Position numbers and translations under genes: made by a program. From Hyphomicrobiales bacterium (GTDB lineage Bacteria; Pseudomonadota; Alphaproteobacteria; Rhizobiales; Aestuariivirgaceae), in the NCBI GenBank assembly GCA_025363755.1, contig JANYLQ010000047.1:32690-96689 (forward strand): a DNA stretch of 64,000 nucleotides, given 5' to 3'. Under the pieces are notes generated by a model. That model saw nothing but the letters and a program-made list of their open reading frames with translations, searched no databases and had not been told where the DNA came from. Positions 9,082 to 19,629 of the stretch are shown here, one piece after another. Every line of letters begins with the position of its first letter. Position 1 is the first letter of the stretch.

Positions 9082-10629
9082 TCACTCCCACTCAATCGTC
9101 CCCGGTGGCTTGCTCGTCACATCATAAACCACGCGGCTCACACCCTTTACTTCATTGATAATACGCGTGGCTGTGCGGCCTAAAAAATTCATATCAAACT
9201 GATAGAAGTCCGCCGTCATCCCATCAACGCTCGTCACGGCGCGCAAAGCCAACACGCGGTCATAGGTGCGGCCATCGCCCATCACGCCGACTGAGCGCAC
9301 AGGCAGCAACACCGAAAAGGCCTGCCAAATTTTATCATACAAACCAGCTTTGCGAATTTCATCAATGTAAATCGCATCCGCTTTTTGTAAAATCTCAAGC
9401 TTCTCGCGTGTCACTCCACCAGGCAATCGGATCGCAAGGCCAGGCCCGGGGAATGGGTGGCGGCCAATAAAATGCGCGGGTAAACCAAGCTCTTGTCCCA
9501 GTTTCCTCACTTCATCTTTGAAGAGTTCGCGCAAGGGCTCAACCAGCTTCATGTTCATCCGATCAGGCAATCCTCCCACATTGTGATGTGACTTGATGGT
9601 GACTGATGGCCCACCGGTGAATGACACGCTCTCGATCACATCGGGATACAAAGTGCCCTGCGCCAGAAAATCAGCGCCGCCAATTTTCTTGGCCTCACGC
9701 TCAAACACTTCAATAAAAAGCCGGCCAATCGTTTTACGTTTTTTCTCAGGGTCTTCTTCACCTTCAAGCGCTGTAATGAATTCGTCTGATGCATCCACAT
9801 GCACAAGTTTCAAATTATAGTGCTCGCGGAACATTTGCACCACATCAGCAGCCTCGTTTAGCCGCATCAAACCATGATCAACCAAAACACAAGTCAGCTG
9901 ATCACCCACCGCTTCATGGAGCAGCAAGGCCGCCACAGATGAATCAACGCCGCCCGAAAGCCCACACAACACTCGGCCTGTTCCAACCTGCGCACGGATT
10001 TTTGCAATCGCATCCTCGCGGAAAGCCTTCATTGTCCAATTTGGTTTTAAACCAGCCACTTTGAATAAAAAGTTTTTGATCAACGCCGCTCCATCGGGCG
10101 TGTGCACAACTTCGGGATGGAACATGGTGGTGAAGATTTTACGCTCCTCGTCCGAAGCAATGGCGTAGGGCGCATTTTCAGAAGTGGCCTTCACGGTAAA
10201 GCCATCGGGCAGCTTTGTCACACGGTCGCCATGGCTCATCCAAACGGGATAGCGTTTGCCCACATCCCACAGCCCATCAAACAATGCGCTTTTCTCAAGC
10301 ACTTCAATTTCGGCGCGACCAAATTCAGCCGCATGGCCTCCCTCTACTTCGCCACCCAATTGTACCGCCGTTGTCTGTTGGCCATAGCAAATCGAAAGTA
10401 CAGGAAGCTTCGAGTCGAAAATAACTTGCGGCGCGCGCGGTGAGCCTTCGCGCGTCACCGAGTCTGGCCCGCCCGAAAAGATAACGGCTTTGGGTTTTAA
10501 ACGATGAAACGCGGCTTCGGCACTCTGAAACGGGATAACCTCAGAATAGACCCCGGCCTCGCGCACGCGGCGCGCGATGAGCTGCGTAACTTGGGAACCA
10601 AAATCGATGATTAAAATGTTTTCTTGCAT
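9082..10629 (-). CDS. guaA: GMP synthase (glutamine-hydrolysing)
   Basis: This 515-residue enzyme converts XMP to GMP using glutamine. The class I glutaminase domain fills about residues 1-190, with the nucleophile cysteine in SICYGQQ and the His-Glu pair in FHPEV. The ATP-pyrophosphatase domain follows with the P-loop [11 protein letters not shown] near residue 222. The C-terminal dimerisation domain ends in KPPGTIEWE, the canonical end. The start ATG at 10629 gives normal length. mntH lies 37 bases upstream on the same strand, so some read-through is possible, but guaA is probably independently expressed. Confidence 0.97.
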   Translation of the reverse strand: MQENILIIDFGSQVTQLIARRVREAGVYSEVIPFQSAEAAFHRLKPKAVIFSGGPDSVTREGSPRAPQVIFDSKLPVLSICYGQQTTAVQLGGEVEGGHAAEFGRAEIEVLEKSALFDGLWDVGKRYPVWMSHGDRVTKLPDGFTVKATSENAPYAIASDEERKIFTTMFHPEVVHTPDGAALIKNFLFKVAGLKPNWTMKAFREDAIAKIRAQVGTGRVLCGLSGGVDSSVAALLLHEAVGDQLTCVLVDHGLMRLNEAADVVQMFREHYNLKLVHVDASDEFITALEGEEDPEKKRKTIGRLFIEVFEREAKKIGGADFLAQGTLYPDVIESVSFTGGPSVTIKSHHNVGGLPDRMNMKLVEPLRELFKDEVRKLGQELGLPAHFIGRHPFPGPGLAIRLPGGVTREKLEILQKADAIYIDEIRKAGLYDKIWQAFSVLLPVRSVGVMGDGRTYDRVLALRAVTSVDGMTADFYQFDMNFLGRTATRIINEVKGVSRVVYDVTSKPPGTIEWE

Positions 10630-10666
10630 GGCGGGCGATTAAGGCATTGGGGCAGAGTCTGCAAGA

Positions 10667-11998
10667 TTAGATCAAAATATCCCACAAAAGCTTAAAATTG
10701 AGCCCGATGATCAATAATGCAATTGCCGCAGCTACTGCAGTCAACCAGGGCGGAGAAACCATTTCGCCCATCTTTGCTTTGCTGGCCGTAAACATCACCA
10801 ATGGCACCACCGCAAAGGGCAGTTGGAATGCCAACACCACCTGACTGAAGATGAGCAGGAAGCCCGTGCCGCTTGCGCCATAATAAATCGTAACCGCCGC
10901 TGCCGGAACAATGGCCACTGCTCGCGTGATCAGACGGCGCATCCATGCTGGCAAGCGGATATTGAGAAACCCTTCCATCACAATCTGCCCAGCAAGTGTG
11001 GCGGTAACGGTCGAATTCAAACCGCAGCATAAAAGCGCAATGGCAAAAAGTTTCGGCGCCAGCAACGAACCAACCAACGGGGCGAGCATCTTATGAGCGT
11101 CGCCAATTTCCGCCACGTCGAAGTTGCCGGCTCTGTGAAATGTGGCCGCCGCCAATATCAAAATAGAAGCATTCACAATCAACGCAAAACACAATGCAAA
11201 GGTAGAATCGAATGTGGCAAAACGTAAAGCCGATTTCTTCTCTGCCAAACTATCTCCGTAAGCCCGTGTTTGAACTATGCCGGAATGCAAGTATAAATTA
11301 TGCGGCATCACCGTTGCGCCAATAATGCCAAGCGCCAAATAGAGCATCGCAGGATCGCGCAAAAGATTCGTGGTGGGTGCAAAACCACGCAGCACGCCGC
11401 CCCAGTCAGGATCAGCAAGCGCAATCTGGAACATAAAGCAGGCAAAAATTACAGCGAGTAGCGAGATGACAAAAGCTTCGACCCATCGGAACCCTAAACG
11501 TTGTAACAGCAAGATTACAAACACATCTAGCGCTGTGATAATCACACCGATTTCGAGGGGAATGCCAAACAGCAAATTCAGACCAATCGCAGTGCCCACT
11601 ACTTCCGCAACATCAGTGGCAATGATGGCGATTTCGGCAAACATCCAAAGCATAAAAGCCACAGGTTTTGGAAATGCGTCACGGCACGCCTGCGCGAGAT
11701 CGCGGCGTGATGCAATGGCCAAACGCGCGCACAGCGATTGCAAGATAATCGCCATGATGTTCGACAATAGCGCGACAAAAAGCAGCGCATAACCATAACG
11801 CGCGCCTCCGGCAATCGCGGTGGCCCAATTGCCCGGGTCCATGTAACCCACAGAAACCAAAAAACCTGGGCCGACGAAGGCCAATGCCCGCTTGAAGAAA
11901 CTGGCGTTTGGTAAAACCGGTACCGAGCGAAACACATCCATAAGCGAGGCCTCTCCCGCTGAGCGTCGCCATTTTCCAGTGGTGGTTAATTCATCCAT
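10667..11998 (-). CDS. mntH: NRAMP-family manganese/divalent metal transporter
   Basis: This is a proton-coupled Mn2+ importer of about 443 residues with around 11 transmembrane segments. The NRAMP hallmark [13 protein letters not shown] is in TM1 and the TM6 metal-binding motif [10 protein letters not shown] is intact. The ATG at 11998 was preferred over an in-frame TTG at 12004, which lies inside the operator region. It is divergent from mntR, whose product is expected to repress it when manganese is plentiful. An operator-like inverted repeat sits between the two genes. Confidence 0.93.
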   Translation of the reverse strand: MDELTTTGKWRRSAGEASLMDVFRSVPVLPNASFFKRALAFVGPGFLVSVGYMDPGNWATAIAGGARYGYALLFVALLSNIMAIILQSLCARLAIASRRDLAQACRDAFPKPVAFMLWMFAEIAIIATDVAEVVGTAIGLNLLFGIPLEIGVIITALDVFVILLLQRLGFRWVEAFVISLLAVIFACFMFQIALADPDWGGVLRGFAPTTNLLRDPAMLYLALGIIGATVMPHNLYLHSGIVQTRAYGDSLAEKKSALRFATFDSTFALCFALIVNASILILAAATFHRAGNFDVAEIGDAHKMLAPLVGSLLAPKLFAIALLCCGLNSTVTATLAGQIVMEGFLNIRLPAWMRRLITRAVAIVPAAAVTIYYGASGTGFLLIFSQVVLAFQLPFAVVPLVMFTASKAKMGEMVSPPWLTAVAAAIALLIIGLNFKLLWDILI

Positions 11999-12006
11999 TT
12001 CCAATG

Positions 12007-12022
12007 TTTAGCATAGACTAAA
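12007..12022. promoter_or_regulatory. Putative MntR operator between mntH and mntR
   Basis: The 51-base gap between divergent mntH and mntR carries an inverted repeat TTTAG-N6-CTAAA (12007-12022). A second GGCTAAAT half-site lies about 17 bases further right (12034-12041). Both are AT-rich with TAG/CTA cores, like the operators described for manganese regulators. The position overlaps any possible mntH promoter and is close to the mntR start at 12050. Assignment to MntR is an inference from position and symmetry. Confidence 0.6.
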
Positions 12023-12049
12023 CTTTATGCAATAGGCTAAATCATCCAT

Positions 12050-12487
12050 ATGAAAGTCAAGCGCCTCCAATCTGCCAAGCTCCGGTCTGTTGCATTCAAA
12101 CGCACAAGGGCGGATCATCAGGCCGAGATTTCGGAAGATTATGTTGAGTTAATTGCTGAACTCATTGACGAAAAAGGTGAAGCGCGAGGCACTGATATTG
12201 CATTGAGACTAGGGGTTGCCAATGCGACAGTGGTGAACACACTTAAGCGATTGCAGAACCAAGGCTTGGTCACACAAGAGCCCTACCGTGCGATCTTTCT
12301 GACGATCGATGGCTGGAAAATGGCTGAAGATGGCAAGCGCAAACATGACATTGTCGAAAAATTTCTTCTTGCTATTGGTGTTCCCGAAGCAACTGCCCGC
12401 ATCGACAGTGAGGGTATCGAGCATCACGTGAGTGTTGAGACGTTAAAAGCGATGGCAAGGTTTTTAATTCGCAAGCCGATCAACTAG
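12050..12487 (+). CDS. mntR: Manganese-responsive DtxR-family regulator MntR
   Basis: This 145-residue DtxR-family repressor has an N-terminal winged helix (about 35-95: ATVVNTLKRLQNQGLV) followed by the metal-binding and dimerisation region. The diagnostic segment HDIVEKFLLAIGVPE and the later EGIEHHVS supply the expected His/Glu/Asp ligands. It lacks the SH3-like domain of long DtxR members, as usual for MntR. It is divergent from mntH, its likely target. Its stop codon overlaps that of convergent rsmB by four bases (CTAG). Confidence 0.9.
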   Translation: MKVKRLQSAKLRSVAFKRTRADHQAEISEDYVELIAELIDEKGEARGTDIALRLGVANATVVNTLKRLQNQGLVTQEPYRAIFLTIDGWKMAEDGKRKHDIVEKFLLAIGVPEATARIDSEGIEHHVSVETLKAMARFLIRKPIN

Positions 12488-13773
12488 ACAACCTTCTGCA
12501 TCACCGCAACAAAAAATCCGTCCGTGCCATGCTGCGCAGGCGTCAGCAACAATGTGTTGGATGAACCATCAGCAGATTTCGGAACTTCGCCACCAATTGC
12601 GTGTTTCCATTGCTCAGCATACGGAACAATTTTGAAATTCTTGTTTGAGGCCAGAAAAGTCTTCACTTGATCAGTATTTTCCTCAGCCAAAACTGAACAG
12701 GTAATATAAATCATACGGCCACCCGCTTTCACCAAAGCAGCACCTTGCGCCAATACATCGCGCTGATCCTTCTGGCGTTGTTCGAGTTGCTTGGGTTGCA
12801 AGCGCCACTTGGCGTCAGGCTTGCGCCGCCACGCACCAGACCCAGAACAAGGCGCATCTATCAACACACAATCAAATCCACCCATTTCTCCCAGTTTGGC
12901 ACACTCATCAGCGGCCACGATTTCGATGTTGGTGGCACCAGATCGATTGACACGTTCAAATATCGGGCGGAGCCGATGCTTGTCCTGATCATGGGCCACA
13001 AGGCGGCCTTTGTTTTTCATGATCGCCGCCAGCGCCAATGTCTTGCCGCCAGCACCGGCGCAAATATCAATCACCGATTCACCGGGCTGAACACCAGACA
13101 GCAAAGCCGCAATTTGCGATGCTTCGTCCTGCACCTCAAACCAGCCAAGACCGTGGGCTGGCTCAACTTCAACATTCACGTTGCGTGTCTCATGGGTCGG
13201 TGATTCAATGCGCACGCACAAAGGTGAAAGCGATCCTGCAGTTGCATTGTGTTTGGCAAATGCTTCGAGCAGCTGCTCTCGGCTGGCTTTCAGTGTATTC
13301 GCCCGCATATCAATTGGTGCGCGCATCGAAAGGGCAGCACCCTCTTCTGCAGCACGATCACCAAACACTGCTTGTAAAGAAGGCTCCAGCCATTCTGGGA
13401 AATCCCCCCGAATATGAGCTGGCAAATCATCGCGCATTTCGCGTTCAAGCGCAGTCTTTTCTTTGGCGGTCAAAACACCAGGACCAAATTGCTCCGTACA
13501 CAGAGTTTCAATTTCAGCTGACGACATATTCCAAACATCGCGCAGCACACCCAGCGCCAAAGCGCGCGGGCGCCCATCACCCATGCGTGACGAAGCCGTA
13601 TTACGCCTGCGCAATACATCATAAACTAATGTGCCAATCGCATGTCGATCAGTTGACCCAGCAAAGCGGTGCGATTTGCCCCAGTCTTTCAGCGCCTCAG
13701 AAGCGGGTCGATGTTGAGTAAAAATATCATTCAAAATTTCGATCGCCGCGGCAACCCGTCCAGCAAGTCTCAT
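12484..13773 (-). CDS. rsmB: RsmB-family 16S rRNA (cytosine-5)-methyltransferase
   Basis: This 429-residue NOL1/NOP2/Sun-family RNA m5C methyltransferase modifies 16S rRNA in the RsmB family. An N-terminal NusB-like RNA-binding region (about 1-150) precedes the SAM-binding core. Motif I reads ICAGAGGKTLALA. The two catalytic cysteines lie in DAPCSGSGAWRR and in YITCSVLAEEN. The gene starts three bases after guaB ends, so it is the distal gene of that unit. Its stop codon overlaps mntR's stop on the other strand in a shared CTAG. Confidence 0.93.
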   Translation of the reverse strand: MRLAGRVAAAIEILNDIFTQHRPASEALKDWGKSHRFAGSTDRHAIGTLVYDVLRRRNTASSRMGDGRPRALALGVLRDVWNMSSAEIETLCTEQFGPGVLTAKEKTALEREMRDDLPAHIRGDFPEWLEPSLQAVFGDRAAEEGAALSMRAPIDMRANTLKASREQLLEAFAKHNATAGSLSPLCVRIESPTHETRNVNVEVEPAHGLGWFEVQDEASQIAALLSGVQPGESVIDICAGAGGKTLALAAIMKNKGRLVAHDQDKHRLRPIFERVNRSGATNIEIVAADECAKLGEMGGFDCVLIDAPCSGSGAWRRKPDAKWRLQPKQLEQRQKDQRDVLAQGAALVKAGGRMIYITCSVLAEENTDQVKTFLASNKNFKIVPYAEQWKHAIGGEVPKSADGSSNTLLLTPAQHGTDGFFVAVMQKVV

Positions 13774-13776
13774 AAC

Positions 13777-16021
<2,245 letters not shown>

Positions 16022-16025
<4 letters not shown>

Positions 16026-17086
16026 GTTTTCACTTCCTTCAAACGGTCAGCCGCAATCATCTGCATTAAAATTCCTTCGCGTAGTCCACGATCAGCCACG
16101 CGAATGCGCGGGGCTGGAAAAGCGCATCGTATTTCTTCTAAAATTGCACATCCGGCCAAAACCAAATCCGCGCGCTCGCGGCCAATGCAACCATTGCCCA
16201 TGCGCTCTTCATAAGTCATCGCCAAAAGCCTGGCCGTCACTTGCCCCGCACCCTCGCTATCAAGCCAACAGCCATCAACCTTTGAGCGATCATAATGACG
16301 CAAGCCTAAATGCACCCCCGCAATTGTCGTCACCGTGCCAGACGTGCCAAGCAAATGTGTGGGCACAGGCCCCTGCCCATATAGCTCCGAGACTTTCTGA
16401 ACAAATGGTGAAAGCAACTCTTTTACATGCGCACGCATATTCGCAAATGTTTCAATTGAAACCTCGCGGCCCCCGTCATGTCGCTCCGAAAGTGTAACAA
16501 CACCAGCAGCCAGCGAAATCCAAGCTTTCAACTCAAACTTGCCGCCCTCCAGCTGCATCCACATCACTTCCGTTGAGCCGCCACCAATATCAAAGATCAC
16601 AGCGCTTGATGCTTCGGCATCAATCAATGGCTCGGCCCCAGAGGCCGCAAGGCGCGCCTCCGTCTCGCGGTCAATGACTTCAAGCTTCAATCCTGTTTCG
16701 AGTTCGACACGCTCAATAAATTCAGCACCATTGGCCGCCAATCTGCAAGCTTCTGTTGCAATCAAACGGCGCTGCCCCACTTTGTGCCAGATCAGCTTAT
16801 TCGAACACACGCGCAAAGCTTCAATCGTGCGGCGCATGGCATCTTCAGACAAATGCCCCGAACGGCTGACACCTTCGCCGAGGCGCACAATTCTGGAAAA
16901 CGCATCAATAACAGAAAGGCCCGAAGCCGAAGGATGGGCAATCAGCAACCGACAATTATTTGTCCCTAGGTCGAGCGCACCAAAAGGCAAAGCCGCCTCG
17001 GGACTACTCGGCCCTCGGCGAGGCTTAAAAGCACCCCTTTTAGCGCGTCCCGCAGGAGAATTTCTCCCATGATTGGTCGCGTCCAC
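16022..17086 (-). CDS. Ppx/GppA-family exopolyphosphatase
   Basis: This protein of about 354 residues belongs to the actin-like ASKHA fold that hydrolyses polyphosphate or pppGpp. The phosphate-1 motif is FGALDLGTNNCRLLIA, and a second nucleotide loop reads VIFDIGGGSTEVMW. A GTG at 17086 was chosen because AAAGGA sits about eight bases upstream; a TTG at 17116 lacks such a site. The basic, Pro/Arg-rich N-terminus of about 35 residues is often seen in rhizobial homologues. It is the first gene of the ppx-rlmE pair. Whether it prefers polyP or pppGpp cannot be decided here. Confidence 0.88.
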
Positions 17087-17432
17087 TCTAAATTCCTTTG
17101 AACGCGCTTTCGTCAACAGCCAAACTAGGCCGGACCAAAAGCAGCATTCCTAAACATTGCGTTGAACCCACAATAACAGGTTCCATCCTGAGGTAAAGGC
17201 ATTGTGGGTTGGGGGTTGGGGGCGGTTTTGAGCGGGAAGTGACGTCATCGGGTTCGACTTCAGCATGCCTGAATTTGCTCCAAGAGCGGAAGAAAACTGT
17301 CCGTATCATACTTGAAGCGATGGGCCACCAGCGGATGTCAACGCGCCAAACGATTGCTTCGATTACTTTACGAAAGACTGTAAAGTCTAAACCACTGAAA
17401 CTAAGAATTAATTTTCAAAACATTGCATTTTA
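17087..17432. other. Non-coding stretch with long inverted repeat, G-rich tract and small palindrome
   Basis: No convincing gene is seen between ppx and the toxin-antitoxin module. The stretch holds a perfect 10-base inverted repeat (17165-17174 and 17201-17210, arm ATTGTGGGTT) with a 26-base spacer. A G-rich tract at 17205-17223 has several runs of three to five G. A smaller repeat AGACT-N4-AGTCT lies at 17375-17388. There is no T-tract behind the large repeat on either strand, so a standard intrinsic terminator is unlikely. Confidence 0.5.
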
Positions 17433-17471
17433 ATTTCAGATATTGATTTTCTGAAATAGAAATGATATCAA
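17433..17471 (+). promoter_or_regulatory. Promoter with operator-like inverted repeat of the RES/Xre module
   Basis: A sigma70-like promoter can be read as TTGATT (17443-17448), 17 bases, TATCAA (17466-17471). An inverted repeat ATTTCAG (17433-17439) and CTGAAAT (17451-17457) brackets the -35 box, with 11 bases between arms. This is the geometry expected for autorepression by the Xre-type antitoxin encoded downstream. A strong GGAAGGAG ribosome site follows at 17476-17483, before the ATG at 17493. Operator function is an inference. Confidence 0.6.
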
Positions 17472-17492
17472 ATACGGAAGGAGAAATGTATC

Positions 17493-17636
17493 ATGAGTAA
17501 TGTTGTACCACTCCATCCACCTCAGCCACTGTTGGCCGGTTTCAAGTTGCCCAGGAATTTTGACGTTGCGCGGCAAATAGCCGAGTTCGCGACGAAGCAT
17601 TCAATAAATTCAATTAACGCTATGATGGCCGGATAA
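17493..17636 (+). CDS. 47-residue ORF leading the RES/Xre toxin-antitoxin operon
   Basis: This small ORF has a very good ribosome site (GGAAGGAG about nine bases before the ATG). It ends one base before the antitoxin start (TAA-A-ATG), so translation of the two is probably coupled. The product starts MSNVVPLHPPQPLLAGFKLP and ends in a short helix-like region. No family is recognised. It could be a third component, a leader peptide, or an ancestral N-terminal extension of the antitoxin separated by a frameshift, since the antitoxin is in the next frame. Coding is supported by signal and spacing, not by homology. Confidence 0.55.
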   Translation: MSNVVPLHPPQPLLAGFKLPRNFDVARQIAEFATKHSINSINAMMAG

Positions 17637-17637
17637 A

Positions 17638-17976
17638 ATGGCAAACGCTGTTGCAAAAATTATAAACGGGCTGCGCGAGCACGGAGGGTTAAAGGGTTCC
17701 GATGTGGCTAATGTTGTAGATGTTTCTCCGGCTACTGTTTCACGCTGGACAAACGGTACCGCTTTTCCCCATCCCAAAACACAACTTGTCATTTCTGATT
17801 TAAGATTTGTGGTCGACAGATTGGCGGATTTTTATTCGCCGGAAGAGGCCCGGCTTTGGCTTTACTCAAAGCATCGTTTGTTGGGTGATGCGCGGGCCAT
17901 TGATCTTATCCATGAAGGCCGTACTGACGAAGTTCTAGGCGTGATTGAAAGTCTTGACGAAGGCACATTCACCTAA
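17638..17976 (+). CDS. Xre/MbcA/ParS-type antitoxin of a RES toxin
   Basis: This 112-residue antitoxin has an N-terminal helix-turn-helix (about 15-45: VANVVDVSPATVSRWTNG) and a C-terminal toxin-binding domain. The latter shows the family signature ARAIDLIHEGR and an acidic tail. It would neutralise the RES toxin encoded two bases downstream and repress the operon. The start is directly behind the leading small ORF. The Xre-RES order and spacing match known type II modules of this class. Confidence 0.9.
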   Translation: MANAVAKIINGLREHGGLKGSDVANVVDVSPATVSRWTNGTAFPHPKTQLVISDLRFVVDRLADFYSPEEARLWLYSKHRLLGDARAIDLIHEGRTDEVLGVIESLDEGTFT

Positions 17977-17978
17977 CC

Positions 17979-18509
17979 ATGACTGAGGCTCTTCGACACG
18001 ACCGCGCGTTACTTGACGCGCTAGACGTAGCAGCCATTCCGTTTAGCGGAAATGTCTGGCGCATTGCACAAGTCGGGCGTGATCCGCTGAAAGGTTCGTC
18101 GCTTTCGGGTCGTTGGAGTGGTGGAGATTATTCGGTTCTTTACACGGCTTGTGAGAGGGATGGCGCATTAGCCGAAATCGGATTCAGGCTTTCGTTGGAA
18201 CCAATCTGGCCCAGCAGGCTCCAACATTTGCTACACGAAATCAAAGTCGAATGTGAGAAAGTCATAGATCTCAGTGACCTTCCTGCGCTCGAAAAATTAG
18301 GGGTAACAACTCCAAAATACAAAAGCTTAGATTATTCCGTCACCGCACGCATTTCGGCTGCAGTTGCCTTCTTGGAATATGACGCAATGTTAGTGCCCAA
18401 TGCCCGCTTTGCATGCAGAAACTTGGTAATTTTCAACGAAAGGCCGAACAGTTTGGAGCTTGTCAAGTCTTCGCCCGTCGATTGGAATGCTTGGCGGTCA
18501 AAGAAATAA
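17979..18509 (+). CDS. RES-domain toxin (NAD+-degrading)
   Basis: This 176-residue RES toxin belongs to a family shown in other bacteria to degrade or phosphorolyse NAD+ when not bound by its antitoxin. The conserved blocks are present: FSGNVWRIA near residue 25, GRWSGGDYSVLYTA with the family arginine and tyrosine, and ERDGALAEIGFRL with the glutamate. A late serine/asparagine segment (FNERPNSLEL) is also kept. The frame is intact and full length. It forms an operon with the antitoxin gene two bases upstream. Confidence 0.9.
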   Translation: MTEALRHDRALLDALDVAAIPFSGNVWRIAQVGRDPLKGSSLSGRWSGGDYSVLYTACERDGALAEIGFRLSLEPIWPSRLQHLLHEIKVECEKVIDLSDLPALEKLGVTTPKYKSLDYSVTARISAAVAFLEYDAMLVPNARFACRNLVIFNERPNSLELVKSSPVDWNAWRSKK

Positions 18510-18749
18510 ATTCGTCGGCGATATCTTGGCGGTTCGCGCGATGGCTATTTGTGAATAGTGTAGATGAGCAACATCAGCTTCCTAGTCAAACGCGTCAGTT
18601 TAATAACGTGATGCAGATGTCTGGTCTCTAGTCGAAGACAGAAGTCCAAACCACCCCCACCCTCCCCCCAAACCCTCAATATTTCTATTGAAAATTAACC
18701 AAGAATTGAGAGTCCGCGCCCTAATCTGCTCCTTCGGGGCGGGGTTTGT

Positions 18750-19613
18750 ATGCGTACATTTGGCAAAACATGGTTCAAGCAGGGCTCTTTGATCGCGGAT
18801 TATGGCGAGCATTTCGGCCAAGGTGTTCGTGCCCATAAAAGCGCAATTGCCTTGGAAGCCTCTAAAGTTGATGCTGAACTGGCGTCTAAAGCCAAATCCG
18901 AATTCATCGCCAATATGAGCCACGAGTTGCGAACGCCGCTCAACGCCATTATCGGGTTTTCTGATATGCTCGCCACCAAGACCGTCACCGGGCCAGATAA
19001 AGTTGTGCAATATGCCGCTTACATTCAACAAGCAGCCGAGCATTTGCTTGCACTGATTAACGGCATTCTGGATGTATCAAAAATTCAAGCTGGCAATCTA
19101 GGTGTCGATTTAGAACCCGTCAGTTTGATGCAAGTGCTCGAGCCTTGCCTGTTGATCACCGATGCCAAAGCCAAAGAGAAAAACGTTGTCATCGAAACCC
19201 ATCTTTCGGAACAGCTGCCACTTCTCTTAGCAGATCCCTTACGTCTCAAACAGATTTTGATTAACCTGCTCAGTAACGCTGTAAAATTCACACCAGAATG
19301 GGGCCGTGTTCGCGTTGAGGCAAGTGTTCGCTCTGCCGACTTTGTGACAATCTGCATAACCGACACAGGCATCGGCATGTCGCCGCAAGAGATCGACACC
19401 GCCATGCGGCCGTTTGGCCAAGTTGAATCCGGATTTAACAAACGTCACGAAGGCACCGGCCTCGGTCTGCCAATTGCGTATGCTCTTGCAAAATTGCACT
19501 GCGGCGATTTGCAAATTCAATCAACCAAAGGCACTGGCACGCGTGTGACCGTTCTCATCCCGCTGGCCGCCAGCGAAAATCAAATAACCATGCCAATCGC
19601 CACAAAGCATTGA
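18750..19613 (+). CDS. Soluble sensor histidine kinase without recognised input domain
   Basis: This 287-residue kinase has a short N-terminal helix (1-45), a HisKA domain with phospho-acceptor His58 in [20 protein letters not shown], and a HATPase domain. The latter shows the N box ([10 protein letters not shown]), G1 (ITDTGIGM) and G2 ([11 protein letters not shown]). No transmembrane segment, PAS or HAMP is visible. It resembles the catalytic part of alphaproteobacterial cell-cycle kinases of the PleC/DivJ group, but that is only a similarity of the H box. No response regulator is adjacent. The next gene, encoding a HerA ATPase, starts 16 bases downstream. Confidence 0.88.
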   Translation: MRTFGKTWFKQGSLIADYGEHFGQGVRAHKSAIALEASKVDAELASKAKSEFIANMSHELRTPLNAIIGFSDMLATKTVTGPDKVVQYAAYIQQAAEHLLALINGILDVSKIQAGNLGVDLEPVSLMQVLEPCLLITDAKAKEKNVVIETHLSEQLPLLLADPLRLKQILINLLSNAVKFTPEWGRVRVEASVRSADFVTICITDTGIGMSPQEIDTAMRPFGQVESGFNKRHEGTGLGLPIAYALAKLHCGDLQIQSTKGTGTRVTVLIPLAASENQITMPIATKH

Positions 19614-19629
19614 AGGGCCTAATTTAGCA

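Noticed and set aside
13038..13721. Open frame of 227 codons on the plus strand
   Set aside because: It lies wholly antisense to rsmB, has no family resemblance and no ribosome site; it is a shadow of a conserved gene.
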